A stretch of DNA of 64,000 nucleotides from contig BLAL01000054.1 of NCBI GenBank assembly GCA_015698045.1, forward strand, positions 558,001-622,000. Reading direction: 5' to 3'. Position 1 is the first letter of the stretch; every line of letters starts with the position of its first letter. A model generated the notes under the pieces. It saw nothing but the letters and a program-made list of their open reading frames with translations, ran no database searches and was not told the DNA's origin. The DNA comes from Rhizophagus clarus (Eukaryota; Glomeromycota; Glomeromycetes; Glomerales; Glomeraceae). This document shows positions 11,826 to 22,294 of this stretch, piece by piece. The position numbers were made by a program, and so were the translations under genes.

Positions 11826-14800
11826 TTTAAGGAATTAGATTTTCTTAGCTACCCGGGTTTGCATAATGCCGCCAAGAATTGGATTTTTGACCTGCATTAT
11901 GATTATTGATAACCTATGTGTAACGATAAATCATATTTTTTCTGGATCAATTGGCAATCGTAATTCAATATTTTTGGGTGTGCGGAAATATATTTCGTCT
12001 GCGGAAATTCTTATTAGTTAGTATGTATTGTTGTGTTCAAAGGATACGCACTACGCATATATTCAGTATTTTCCCCACAGGGTATTTAACATAATGTTTC
12101 CAAGATTCTCTAATTACATAATGCTGGAAAGTTTCGTTTCTATACAAAATATTTCAGAAGTATGGAATTCAATTGCCTCGAATTTCCTAGTCGTATGCTA
12201 TAATAACTGACTTGCACGAATTGTTTGAAATTGTTCAGCCTCGATATGTCCTTGATTTCGCCAAATGTTCACTCGAATTTAATAGAGAACTTATGTTGAC
12301 CTCAGCTTTCTTGTATTAGACGAGCCTTAAATACACCATATTAGCTATAATATATCACTACCGTCGATAACTAAAAAAAGATTAATAATATTGTTAATCT
12401 CGGATACAATATCTCTATATGGGAAATTCATAGTGTTCATTATACAATCGAGCGAAATCTTTGGAAACTAAGGATGGTTTTACATGATTATTATGGCACG
12501 AGACTAAAACGGGAATAGCAAAATCAATGATCCAACCGATGATGGTAGAGTCGGAATCTTACATTTGCAGTTACGAGATAAGACAATTATTAGCCGAATA
12601 GAACAACTAAAAAACAGCAAAAGAGACTAGCAGCGTAAATCCTGCGATTCGGGATTGCTCATGAAGGCTCGGATAAATAACGGATACACTTTGCGTCCAA
12701 TATTGGTATATTTTTTACCATGCTTGAAGAATCAATTAATCGCGATTTTAATGAGTATTTTTTTTCTTTTTCTCATAATTGGTGTATCAGTATACATACA
12801 CGTGTTTACTGTTTCATGTAATAAGAATAGATTTCCAATAGATCTAATGGAGTAATTAAAAAAAAAATCAATCAGGAATGAATTTGATTAAACGAAGAGC
12901 ATTGTAAATCTACAAGAGTGAATGATGATTGAAATGATGTGTTGGTGCACATACACATATTTTATAGTTTTATATGACGAAGGGCAGATTTTCAATGGAT
13001 CCAATGGAGTAATCAATCAGATATGAGTTTGTTAAACGAAAAAGCATTGTAAGTTCGTATGATTAGTTGATGCTTTTGGTGAATTAAAATAATTGGCATA
13101 TACTAGCACAATCTCGGTATTATTTTAATTAAATATCTTATTATTTAAAGTTCTGGAATAATTTTTAATTGGCCTATCTGTATGAAACCTCATATATTGT
13201 TATGCCAGCTATTTAAGTTAGATTATTTAATAATTTAGATTCATTTGGAATTGAAATAATTAGATTATATAATGCAATATTTTGGGCATATGCTGGCCTT
13301 TCTTTTAATAACAATGTTGATGACAAAGAAACCGTTATCTGCTGAATTATCTACAATCCTTTTTTCAAGACGTATAATAAACTTCAGAGTTCTATGCAGA
13401 ATAGTGATTAATTGAACATATTTCTTATAATACAATAAACATATTACAAATGATTCCAATATGTAGAGTAGCAAAATGAAACCAAAAATGATCATTAGCA
13501 TACCATCAAAGAATGAATTTATAAAACTTAATATAGGTGAAAAAAGTGTGATTTTATAATAATAAGTAGTTCTATAATTCAAATTATTTTATAGCAAATG
13601 CAAGAGAATATTTATTTGAAAACTATTAGTATTTAGTTATGTTTTACTTAGTAAAAAAAAAAAAAATATTCTGATTTGTATTATTATTATTACTTTAAAA
13701 ATTCTGAATTGTTATATATTTTATAAAATAAAATGAATAAATTAAGTCATAAAGATTAATCAAAAAAAAAGGGAATTTTCTTTATTTAATCATTAAAGAA
13801 GGTTAAAACTTTATTTACTAAAGGAGAATGATATTTTTATTTTAAAAATAAGGCCACATCTTTAAATTTAATATTCCCTTTTTCTTTTGAATTTTTCATG
13901 TAAAATAATAATATATGTAATTTAGGTTGAATTAAATAAATCTTAAATTATTATTTATTATATTACTTTTTGGCCAAAATTAATGATAATTCTAGCTATA
14001 TATTTTACTTTATGTATTTTTTATTCTTTTTTTTTCAATTATTATATTTCTATTCTTTTCAAAATTTTAAAAGAATTATTATTATTTAAAGCAAAAAACA
14101 ATAATTTCCTTTAAATTTTGGAATTAATTTATTATTTTATAAAAATTATTTTTTTTAAAATAAAGGTTTAAAGTTTAAAAATTAAATATTTATAAAAATT
14201 AATTAACTTAAAAAATTTAAAATTACTGAAAATATATTAAAAAATAATAAATGTTACATATAATAATATTAATAATATGTCTTTAAACTATAAAAAAAAA
14301 AAATGATGTCAATAACAAAATTTTATATAATAAAATTAAAATATTTATAATAAATTACAATTTACCATTTTTATCTAACAGAATTTTTTTTTTAAGAAAA
14401 AGGTTGAAAAGGGTAATTTACTTTTTTAAGAGAATTACTTTATAATATTTAGTATAAAAATAAGATTTTAGTAATAAAATAATCCTAATATAAGGGAAAT
14501 TTACATACATAATAAATAAGGTAAATGATGCAATAATTATCAATTTATTACTAGTCAAAACAATCTGAATTTACTTGCAAATCAGTGTATGGCCATCCCA
14601 AGTTAATTATTTAAATTGCAAATCACTATATGCAGTAAATCTTTTAACAAATATTTAATTTCATACAAAATTAAATAATAATAAAATTAATTAAAGTCAA
14701 GTTTATTGCATTTACGATTTCCGTAATTTTTTATAAAAAAAGTTTATATTGTAGCATAATGAAAATTATATTGAAATAGGTATAAAATCACATATTCACA

Positions 14801-15409
14801 TCATGATCTTTTAGCTCCAAAGGTTACTAATTTACACTGGCGTGGCGATGGTCCATGTCGATGAAATCATGAACAATTGTAGATGAAACGTTTGTCGGTG
14901 AAATGACAATTTTAGTGAAACATTTGTCGGTGAAGGTGATTGTTGGCGAAATAATTGTAGTCCATTCATTAATTAACTGTATAAAACCTTTCGTCGATCA
15001 TTCTCGTACTGTAATAGGGGGATATCCCTTTTCGATAATAACGCGGAAATAAAAAGAGCATTATAATTTATACGAGACTGAGTAATGTTCTAGTAAAATC
15101 ATGACTAATTTCTTTATTCTCAGAACACATCAACACAAAATTGTGATTTTTGAGTTTCGCAAATTATTTTGTATCACATTATTTTTCATATGAAAAAACT
15201 TGTCTTTTTTCGCACTTTTTACACGAAAACAAACTATCATTGTTATAGATTAAGAAATTGATATTGAAATCTTCTTGCATTAAATACAGTACATTAAGTT
15301 TCGTAAATAAAATTAAATAAACAAAACAATTAAATAAATAAATATGACATCATAATACATAATAATTTGATAAATATGGTCGATATGATATCATGAAAAT
15401 GATTTCATA

Positions 15410-15418
15410 TATAAATAG
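15410..15418 (+). promoter_or_regulatory. Possible TATA box of the Hv1-like gene
   Basis: TATAAATAG lies about 75 nt upstream of the start codon at 15491. In such AT-rich DNA this is weak evidence. Between it and the ATG runs an uninterrupted A tract of about 41 nt (15440-15480), which would fall in the 5' leader. Confidence 0.3.
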
Positions 15419-15438
15419 TCATATTTTGATGGGAAAAT

Positions 15439-15485
<47 letters not shown>

Positions 15486-15490
15486 TAACG

Positions 15491-16198
15491 ATGAATTATG
15501 GAGCAATTTCATCTATACCAACGAATTCTTCAAGAAGTTCGGGATCAAATAGGTCAAAATCCGAGAAAATTAGGGAGATTAGAGAGAAACTTGCGGAAGC
15601 ATTTGAATCTCGTCGGGCTCATTGGATAATACTTGGATTAGTAACTGCAGATTTTATTTCCGTTGTTTCAGTAATAGTTGTATCATTTTTATGGCCAGAA
15701 TTTGAAGAAAAAGAACATATTATATTTGAAACTCTTGAAAATATTGCATTTACAATAAACACAATTTTCGTTGTTGAAGTGATTTTAAAATTATTCATTT
15801 TTGGAATTCGCTATTTTATAAAAGTTCCTCATTGGCCATTACATCTCTTTGATGCTTTAATTATAATAACTACATTTCTTTTAGATTTCTTCCTTTCAGG
15901 AAAACAAAGAGAAGTTGCAGGATTATTGATTTTGTTTCGTTTATGGAGGTTAATTAAAGTTCTTAGTACTGTTGCTGTAGGGATAATTGAATATGATGAA
16001 GATAAAGTTGATGATTTAAAATCTCAAGTAGCACAATTAAAAGGAGAATTGAAAAATTTATTAACGGAAATTGATATTATTGCGAAGGAAGAAAATTGGG
16101 ATGAACAAAAAAGGGCTCGCGTATTTAAAAGTCATCAAAGTTTTTTGTTGAGTGAAGATATTGGAGATGATATTAATGTTAATTTAGATTTAGTTTAA
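15491..16198 (+). CDS. Voltage-gated proton channel (Hv1-type voltage-sensor protein)
   Basis: Single exon, 235 residues. Hv1 channels are stand-alone four-helix voltage sensors that let protons leave cells on depolarisation. S1 (about 45-66) has the selectivity-filter aspartate at D54 ('VTADFISVV'). S2 (about 85-105) carries 'VVEVILKLFIFG' with E96 and K100. S3 holds 'LFDALIIITTFLLD' with D121. S4 is 'LLILFRLWRLIKVLS', matching the animal Hv1 pattern RxWRxxRxxN but with K156 in place of the third arginine and S159 in place of the asparagine. After S4 a charged, heptad-like helix (about 172-202, 'VDDLKSQVAQLKGELKNLL') resembles the cytoplasmic coiled coil that dimerises Hv1. The Ser/Arg-rich N-terminus is probably cytosolic. 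Fungal Hv1 relatives are known; activity here is inferred. Confidence 0.9.
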   Translation: MNYGAISSIPTNSSRSSGSNRSKSEKIREIREKLAEAFESRRAHWIILGLVTADFISVVSVIVVSFLWPEFEEKEHIIFETLENIAFTINTIFVVEVILKLFIFGIRYFIKVPHWPLHLFDALIIITTFLLDFFLSGKQREVAGLLILFRLWRLIKVLSTVAVGIIEYDEDKVDDLKSQVAQLKGELKNLLTEIDIIAKEENWDEQKRARVFKSHQSFLLSEDIGDDINVNLDLV

Positions 16199-16519
16199 AA
16201 TACTATTTATGGTTGAGGATTAAGTTCAATTTTTTTTTTCTGTATATTTATTTATTTTTATTTATTCATTTGTTTATTTATTATTTGTATATTATAAATT
16301 TAAGTTTATAAATAATTAAATTGAAACATTTATTATTCTCATTAATCAGATCACATGAATTATAATATAATCATGTTAACTGATTGTGATGAGTAATTAA
16401 TTGACTCGACATGATTTAGTTTTTTTTTTGTAAGTAGTCAAATCAATTAATCAGAAAAAATTAATCATAAACTTCACGAAAAAAAATTTTTTTTCCTTTA
16501 CATCAAACTCTTCTCAAAA

Positions 16520-17242
16520 ATGTTCACAAAACCAAACAAAAAAAATGTCCAGCAGTATGAAAATGATTATAAGAAAGCATTTTTTATCTTTTTTAAACTT
16601 TTAACTAGTGAAACTAAAGTTGATGAAGCGAAAAGAAAATTCATTCTTGAATGTTTTGAAAGATTTAAAGATAATGAAGAATACGAGTCAACAAAGGATT
16701 TTGTTCTTGAAGTCTTTGAAGAAATTGGATTCGAACCTTTTCAAAAAAAGGATCAACCCGTCACAGAAAAAGTTATGGAGAAAGAAAGTACCACAGCCGT
16801 TACAGACTCATCTGACACCAAGATCAACACCACTTCGGAAATTTCCGTTCCAATGAAGATTGATCTACAACAAATGTACTTGCTTCAATTGTTTCAACGC
16901 GCTTTAGCTCTTAATATTTCTATTGGAACATCTAATAAACGAATCTTTGGATTCAAAATTCCATTCTTAAATGATTACGCTTTCTTCATTAAAACTTTAT
17001 GTTTAGGTACCTTAATGGTTAGGTATAAGCGAGATGGAAAAAAATGTATTCCGGAAGTTATTCAATTGAATAGTTTTCCAAAGGGGTGGAGGATTGACGA
17101 TGAGAAAAAGCCCCTTGATGGTATCACTATCTTTGACTTTTATCAAAGTGACTTTAAAATGAAAATATGTTTTATGGAAAAGAGAATCATGAAGGAGATC
17201 AAACCAATTTTGTTTGGCTCAAAAAAATGTGACATGAATTAA
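16520..17242 (+). CDS. Orphan hypothetical protein, 240 residues
   Basis: Intronless frame that I do not recognise. Residues 1-80 are helical and Lys/Glu-rich ('AFFIFFKLLTSETKVDEAKRKFILECFERF'-like texture). Residues about 80-110 form a Ser/Thr-rich linker. Residues about 115-235 look like a compact domain with alternating hydrophobic stretches ('GFKIPFLNDYAFFIKTLC', 'GTLMVRYKRDGKK', 'FPKGWRID'). There is no signal peptide or clear membrane span. It sits about 320 nt downstream of the Hv1-like gene on the same strand. The start follows an A-rich leader ('CTCAAAAATG'). It is coding by length and composition; function is unknown. Confidence 0.6.
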   Translation: MFTKPNKKNVQQYENDYKKAFFIFFKLLTSETKVDEAKRKFILECFERFKDNEEYESTKDFVLEVFEEIGFEPFQKKDQPVTEKVMEKESTTAVTDSSDTKINTTSEISVPMKIDLQQMYLLQLFQRALALNISIGTSNKRIFGFKIPFLNDYAFFIKTLCLGTLMVRYKRDGKKCIPEVIQLNSFPKGWRIDDEKKPLDGITIFDFYQSDFKMKICFMEKRIMKEIKPILFGSKKCDMN

Positions 17243-18891
17243 ACTGATGGGAGTCAATCAAGAAAAAAGAAAGGAAAAGAAAAATATCAGGTTGATGTTA
17301 CCTAAATCGTAATTAATAAAGTTTTAATCACATTTATATTTTACTAACTTGTAATTCTTATCGATGGATTTATTAGAATGAAAGATAATAAATAATGATA
17401 ATCGCAAGAATATCCTTAATAAATTTCATTAAATAAACATTAATCCATTCATTCATTGAGAATTTATTTTCTCAAGTGCAGAAATTATAATTGACATTCA
17501 TTGATTTTATTTGATATCAATTGAAATTTAACAAAACGAACACTTTTACACATATTATCTACAGATTAAATAAAATTGCCGAATATTCCAAATATAGAGG
17601 ACAGGTTCGGGTTCAGCCGGTCATAAAAGCACGAATAATATTTACGATAAAACACAAATTTCGGCGCAGTAAAGAATAAAAATTCATCCGAAGACCGAAA
17701 CTGAAATGCCCAATGCTCGTCTCTTTTTATTATGTCATTAATATCTACTAAAGTCTTGAAATTCAACGAGTGATTTACTAATGTCAATCTCCTCATTACT
17801 AATAGGTGAGTGGCATCGAATTATATGAACTTTTATTACGTAATGCGTTAATTAATTTTATGTTACATCATTATACTCAAAATTTGATACTATTCGAAAA
17901 ACACACAAATTTTGTTACCCGTCATGCTTGAATAAATTTTACCATGTGGAAATTTTGTGGGGCATGATGCTCAAGGAGGAAGCGTTTTTTCTTGGTTTCA
18001 GTTTATTTTATATGTGCGTAATATACTAACAAACAAATGATGGTTTTGTTATACAAAGTTTGGTATATTAAGTAGATTGCTTTAGTGTCATCTTTAATTA
18101 AATTAGATAATTTAAATGAATTTCTTATTGAAAATAATGGGATTATCTTGTCTATTTTTTGTTGATTTTTTCTCCATTTCCGTTTTATTATTCTAAATAT
18201 ACTATCACGTTTTCGTTGTAAACCGAGATTATTATTAAGCTTTTTAATTTCGGTTAATATAACTTGGTATCGCTCTTTATCCAAAGAACATTTATAATTT
18301 GTATTGTTGAGAACAAGTAATCTTGCGTGATCACTTCACCTAAACGGAACATCCATAAATGTTGTTAGAGTTGAAAACAAGTTTCATTTTAATAAATTAT
18401 TTATCCGCTACCTCTTTTTTTTTCGAAGTGTCATTCGATTATTGTATCACAATTCTACCGGTTTTATGGGTGTAATCTTTAACCATTATATATAAGTACA
18501 CACTTTCTTTGGTAAAAAAAAAAAAAAAAAAAAGAAAAAAAAAATATTTTTTTTTTCCGTATTTATAAATATTCCACCTTCCGCAGTTATCCTTTTCATT
18601 CATCATTATTTTCTTTCTTTCTCTTAACGAATAAACTTCACTTTTTTTTTTTGTTTTATTCATTAAAGAAATTTGACAAAGAATTTTCATTAACGAACCC
18701 TTCACGAATAATAAAAAAAATATATTCTTGTAATATATATATTCATTATCTGGCATTTTTCCTTATAAATATTAGCCTTCAATCTTTACCCTATCCTTTA
18801 TCTTTTAAACATTTATTACGTGATAAAATATTTATTGTAGATTTTGGTTTAGTTGCATTACTCAAAATTGTAAAGTAATAACATTATAAAA
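17243..18891. other. Intergenic region before the G-alpha gene
   Basis: Only short minus-strand frames (17566-17796 and 18003-18284) are present; they lack recognisable domains and are not called. Poly-A and poly-T tracts occur at about 18513-18555 and 18640. The G-alpha promoter and 5' UTR should lie in the last few hundred bases. Confidence 0.45.
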
Positions 18892-20432
18892 ATGGGAAAT
18901 TGTATATTTCAACAAGCTGACGACGCTGACGTCGTTTCAAATAAACGAATAAATAAACTTATAAAAGAAGACGAAAAACGGTTAAAAACCGAAGTGAAGT
19001 TGCTTTTATTAGGTATCATTCAAAAAATAAAAAATACTTTTTTTTTTTTTTATTGGAGTTTAAATTTATCTTTTTTTTTTTAGGTGCTGGTGAATCTGGT
19101 AAAAGTACAATTTTGAAACAAATGAAATTAATTCATGCAGCAGGATTCAGTAGTGTAGAAAAGGAAACATATAGATCCATTGTATTCTTAAACATCGTCC
19201 AATCAATGCATTTGGTTCTTGAAGCAATGGAGAATTATAGAATTCCCCTTGGTGATAATAACAATAAGGTAAATATAGCGAATTATTTTGTCGTATTTTT
19301 GACATTTAGCACATCGATTCTTACAACACAATGGTTCTTACTATATGTAGCAATATATATCATTATTTAATGAACCGCCAAATATTACTAAAGGTCAACC
19401 TTTTCCTATTCAATATTTGATCCCATTAAAAAAATTATGGTCCGACGATGGCGTACAAATATGTTATGAAAAAGGTCACCAATATGCGTTACATGATAAT
19501 ATGAGTTAGTAAGTTTCTTGGCCATTTTTAGATTCGTCTAGCTTATATAACATTTTATATTTATTTTATTTTATTTTATTTTTTTCCTATCTTTTTCAGT
19601 TTTTACGAATCATTAGATAGATTATTTTTACAAAACTATATTCCAACGGATCAAGATATTCTACGTTGTCGAATGAAAACAACAGGGATTGTAGAAACTG
19701 TCTTCCATTTAGGACCATTAACTTACAGGTAATAATCGGACGAACTTTCTTTGATAATGATGATATTTTTAATTTTGAAATCATTAATCGTTATTTTTTT
19801 TTTCTTATAGGATGTTTGATGTGGGTGGTCAGCGTTCAGAACGAAAGAAATGGATTCACTGTTTTGAAGATGTTACAGCTGTATTATTCTTGGTAGCTAT
19901 AAGTGGTTATGATCAATGTTTGGTGGAAGATAAAGATGCAAATCAAATGCAAGAAGCTTTAATGTTGTTTGATTCAATATGTAATTCGCAATGGTTTGTG
20001 AACACTTCAATGATTTTATTCTTAAATAAAATTGATATATTTCGAGAAAAAATCAAACAATCTCCTGTCAAGAAGTATTTCCCTGATTATCAAGGTAAGA
20101 CGAGACTAATTATATTTGTACTAGCTTATGATTAAAATCTAATGAATCGAAATTTTAGGTCAAAATGGGGATTTTAAAGACACATCATATTATTTTAAAC
20201 GAAGATTCCAACGGTTAAATCGTAGTAGTATAAAAGAAATTTATCCACATTTCACTAATGCAACAGATACAAATTTATTGCGACACATAATGGGTAGTGT
20301 AACAGGTATGTTTGAATTTAATCAATTTATTTCTAAAAAGGTTTATTTTTATTTTTTTTTTTTTAACGTAAATATTTTTTATTATTTATAGATATCATAT
20401 TAACACAAAATTTAAGAGATCTGGTTCTGTAA
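18892..20432 (+). CDS. Heterotrimeric G-protein alpha subunit
   Basis: Seven exons (18892-19012, 19084-19268, 19351-19508, 19600-19728, 19811-20094, 20159-20305, 20392-20432) join to 354 residues, the standard G-alpha length. It binds and hydrolyses GTP downstream of seven-helix receptors at the plasma membrane. The N-terminus 'MGNC' supplies Gly2 for myristoylation and Cys4 for palmitoylation. Nucleotide-binding boxes are G1 'GAGESGKST', G2 around '[10 protein letters not shown]' with the catalytic arginine, G3 '[12 protein letters not shown]', G4 'FLNKID' and G5 'FTNATDTN', where the usual TCAT cysteine is Asn. The C-terminus 'NLRDLVL' lacks the cysteine four residues from the end that pertussis toxin modifies in Gi types, so receptor specificity is probably different. 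All introns are GT...AG and 64-102 nt. Confidence 0.97.
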
Positions 20433-20486
20433 TAATGATTATTACTATAATGTGAAAATGGGAAAATAGAGTCTCCTTGTCATTGT

Positions 20487-20531
20487 CAGTGACCTTCTAT
20501 AATGATGTCCTTAATTAGTAAAAGGTCACTG
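20487..20531. repeat. Hairpin-capable inverted repeat in the G-alpha 3' UTR
   Basis: CAGTGACCTT at 20487-20496 pairs perfectly with AAGGTCACTG at 20522-20531, leaving a 25-nt loop. The flanks CATTGT and ACAATG extend the pairing with a small bulge. It starts 55 nt after the G-alpha stop codon. Confidence 0.7.
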
Positions 20532-20951
20532 AAACAATGAAAAGGTTTTTTTAATAATTTTACGTCAACAAAAAAAAAATTAATAACAGATTAAAGTAAA
20601 AGTAATAATGATTAATTGATGATAATATTTCTTATTAATTTATATATTGTTAAAAAAAAATTATTTTTATTTTTTTTTTTTTTAAAAAAAAAAATTGTAT
20701 GTATTTTTTAAAAAAAATTTTGTATTTAATTTCTTTTTCTTTTTTTTTTTTTTTTTTTTTTTTTTTTCTTTTAGAAAAATATATAGCCAGTTTTATTATT
20801 TTATAAGTTGGTGATCTTTATATTTTTTAAATATAGTCATTGCCAGTCTAAATTCCGAATAAATTATGTATCAATTTTTGTGCGCAAAACTATCTAATCT
20901 TAATGAAATTTAGAATTTATTTTGTTTTTATATGTTACGGACTTTGAAGCA

Positions 20952-20979
20952 GGAACGTTAGTAATATTACTAACGTTCC
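20952..20979. repeat. Perfect 28-bp palindrome
   Basis: The half-site GGAACGTTAGTAAT is followed directly by its exact reverse complement, ending at 20979. It lies 14 nt upstream of a short open frame at 20993. It could be a transcription-factor site, a relic transposon end or a cruciform. Confidence 0.85.
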
Positions 20980-21768
20980 ATTTCTTTTTCATGTGGAATC
21001 CTTAAGACCCTTCAGGATTAACGAAACGCTAGGAAGGTACCTAAAGAGGGAAAGATTTTATAAAACACTTATTTTTTTAAATACTTTCACTGACATGTTA
21101 AAGGTTCAATTTCGTTTTATACATGGAGAGAATCAGCACGTTTCTTATAAATCTTTACGCAAGCTTCTGGTATACATGCGGCTTTTTGAAAGTCTCTCAT
21201 TTCATGAAAGTAGTCAATTAAAGCTAACTTTCAGCAATTGCTTGCCTCAATTTTCTAGTAAGTGTCAGGTAATTTTACGTGGAATAATACAAAGAAAAAA
21301 TCTCAATCATGGAAACAAGTGTCATGTTATTCCGTTAGCAAATTTCATTTAATCAAATGTTCCACTATCCTCATATTCAATGAAGGTGTAGATGATCTTA
21401 TTATTTGTGCCCTGCTACCCATTATCCATCCCTCTTGTACATTAAGAAACGAATTTATCAGTATGCAGAGAAAGTTGAACACTATGTGGGCTCCTATTTA
21501 TTTTAATAAAGGTTTTCTCAAAAATTTTCAATTTTATTGGTAATTTTATCAGGATTCTATTGGTTATTTAATTTAAAAAAGAAAAAATCGTCATAATTTA
21601 TTAAAATTTTTTAATTATAAATTTTTACCTTAAATTTTTAGAAATCTTTATTAAAAGTAGGTAGAATTTCATTAATATAGTAAACCAAGCACGATCCACC
21701 ATGTTGATAATAATAAAAAAAAAAAAAAAAAAAATTAATATAGTAAACCATAGATATAAAAACTAATA

Positions 21769-22294
21769 CAGTCACCTCTGAATATAACGAACCTGTATGT
21801 ACTGAACATTCGATAGAACTGATTTTTTATAATTATTTATACCAGATATAACGAACTTTTATAATAAATTCCTATATACCACATCTGAACTTGATTTGAT
21901 CAGCCCCAATATATCAGCCATGTATTTGTTATATTAAACAGTCAAAACTAATTCAGGCCAATTTAATAGTGCTGACCAAAATTATTAGTAATCAATAAAC
22001 AAATGGTAAAAATTTTATGTTATGCAAATATGCAAAATTATAATTGTTATTGGTACTATAAATTTGGCCAAAATTATTTAGGATAGCAATATATTAGATA
22101 TATACCAAATCTTCAGGTGCAGAAGGTTTATTATATCTATACAAATATACGTAAATCACAAACTTGTTATTTTATTGGTCAAAATTTATATAATGAACTA
22201 TTTGGTATACAGTATAATGTTATATAACAAACTCATTTTATACTGAACAAAAATTGCTAAAACATTAGGTTCATTATATCTAGAGATGACTACA
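21769..22294. mobile_element. Decayed Tigger/pogo-like non-autonomous element
   Basis: After a TA dinucleotide the left end reads 'CAGTCACCTCTGAATATAAC' and continues to GAACC. The right end, on the opposite strand, reads 'TGTAGTCATCTCTAGATATA' and continues to ATGAACC, so the two ends form a degenerate inverted repeat of about 28 bp. The interior repeats 'ATATAACGAAC'-like words and holds no coding frame. It is a non-autonomous remnant about 526 bp long. Confidence 0.55.

Larger units (their letters stand above)
11114..15490. other. Long intergenic region with transposon relics and direct repeats
   Basis: No convincing gene was found in about 4.4 kb. A degraded inverted-repeat transposon end starts at 11407. 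A short tandem repeat containing 'AATATTGGAGTGACGTT' lies at about 11730-11825. Two related segments near 12840-12925 and 13000-13070 share 'AATGGAGTAAT' and 'TTAAACGAA.A.GCATTGTAA'. Around 14840-14950 there are repeats of 'TTTGTCGGTGAA'. The 13.6-14.8 kb stretch is extremely AT-rich with no pattern I can interpret. Confidence 0.5.

Noticed and set aside
12028-13582. Short frames of 60-105 residues at 12028, 12655 and 13265
   Set aside because: They are hydrophobic by virtue of AT-rich codons and show no family resemblance; they lie among relic repeats.
17566-18284. Two short minus-strand frames (76 and 93 residues)
   Set aside because: No domain, no splice partners found, and lengths are within what AT-rich DNA gives by chance.
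20993-21543. Two overlapping plus-strand frames that might be one frameshifted gene
   Set aside because: The composition looks somewhat coding, but I recognise no domain and could not find splice sites joining them. Kept only as a note with the palindrome.
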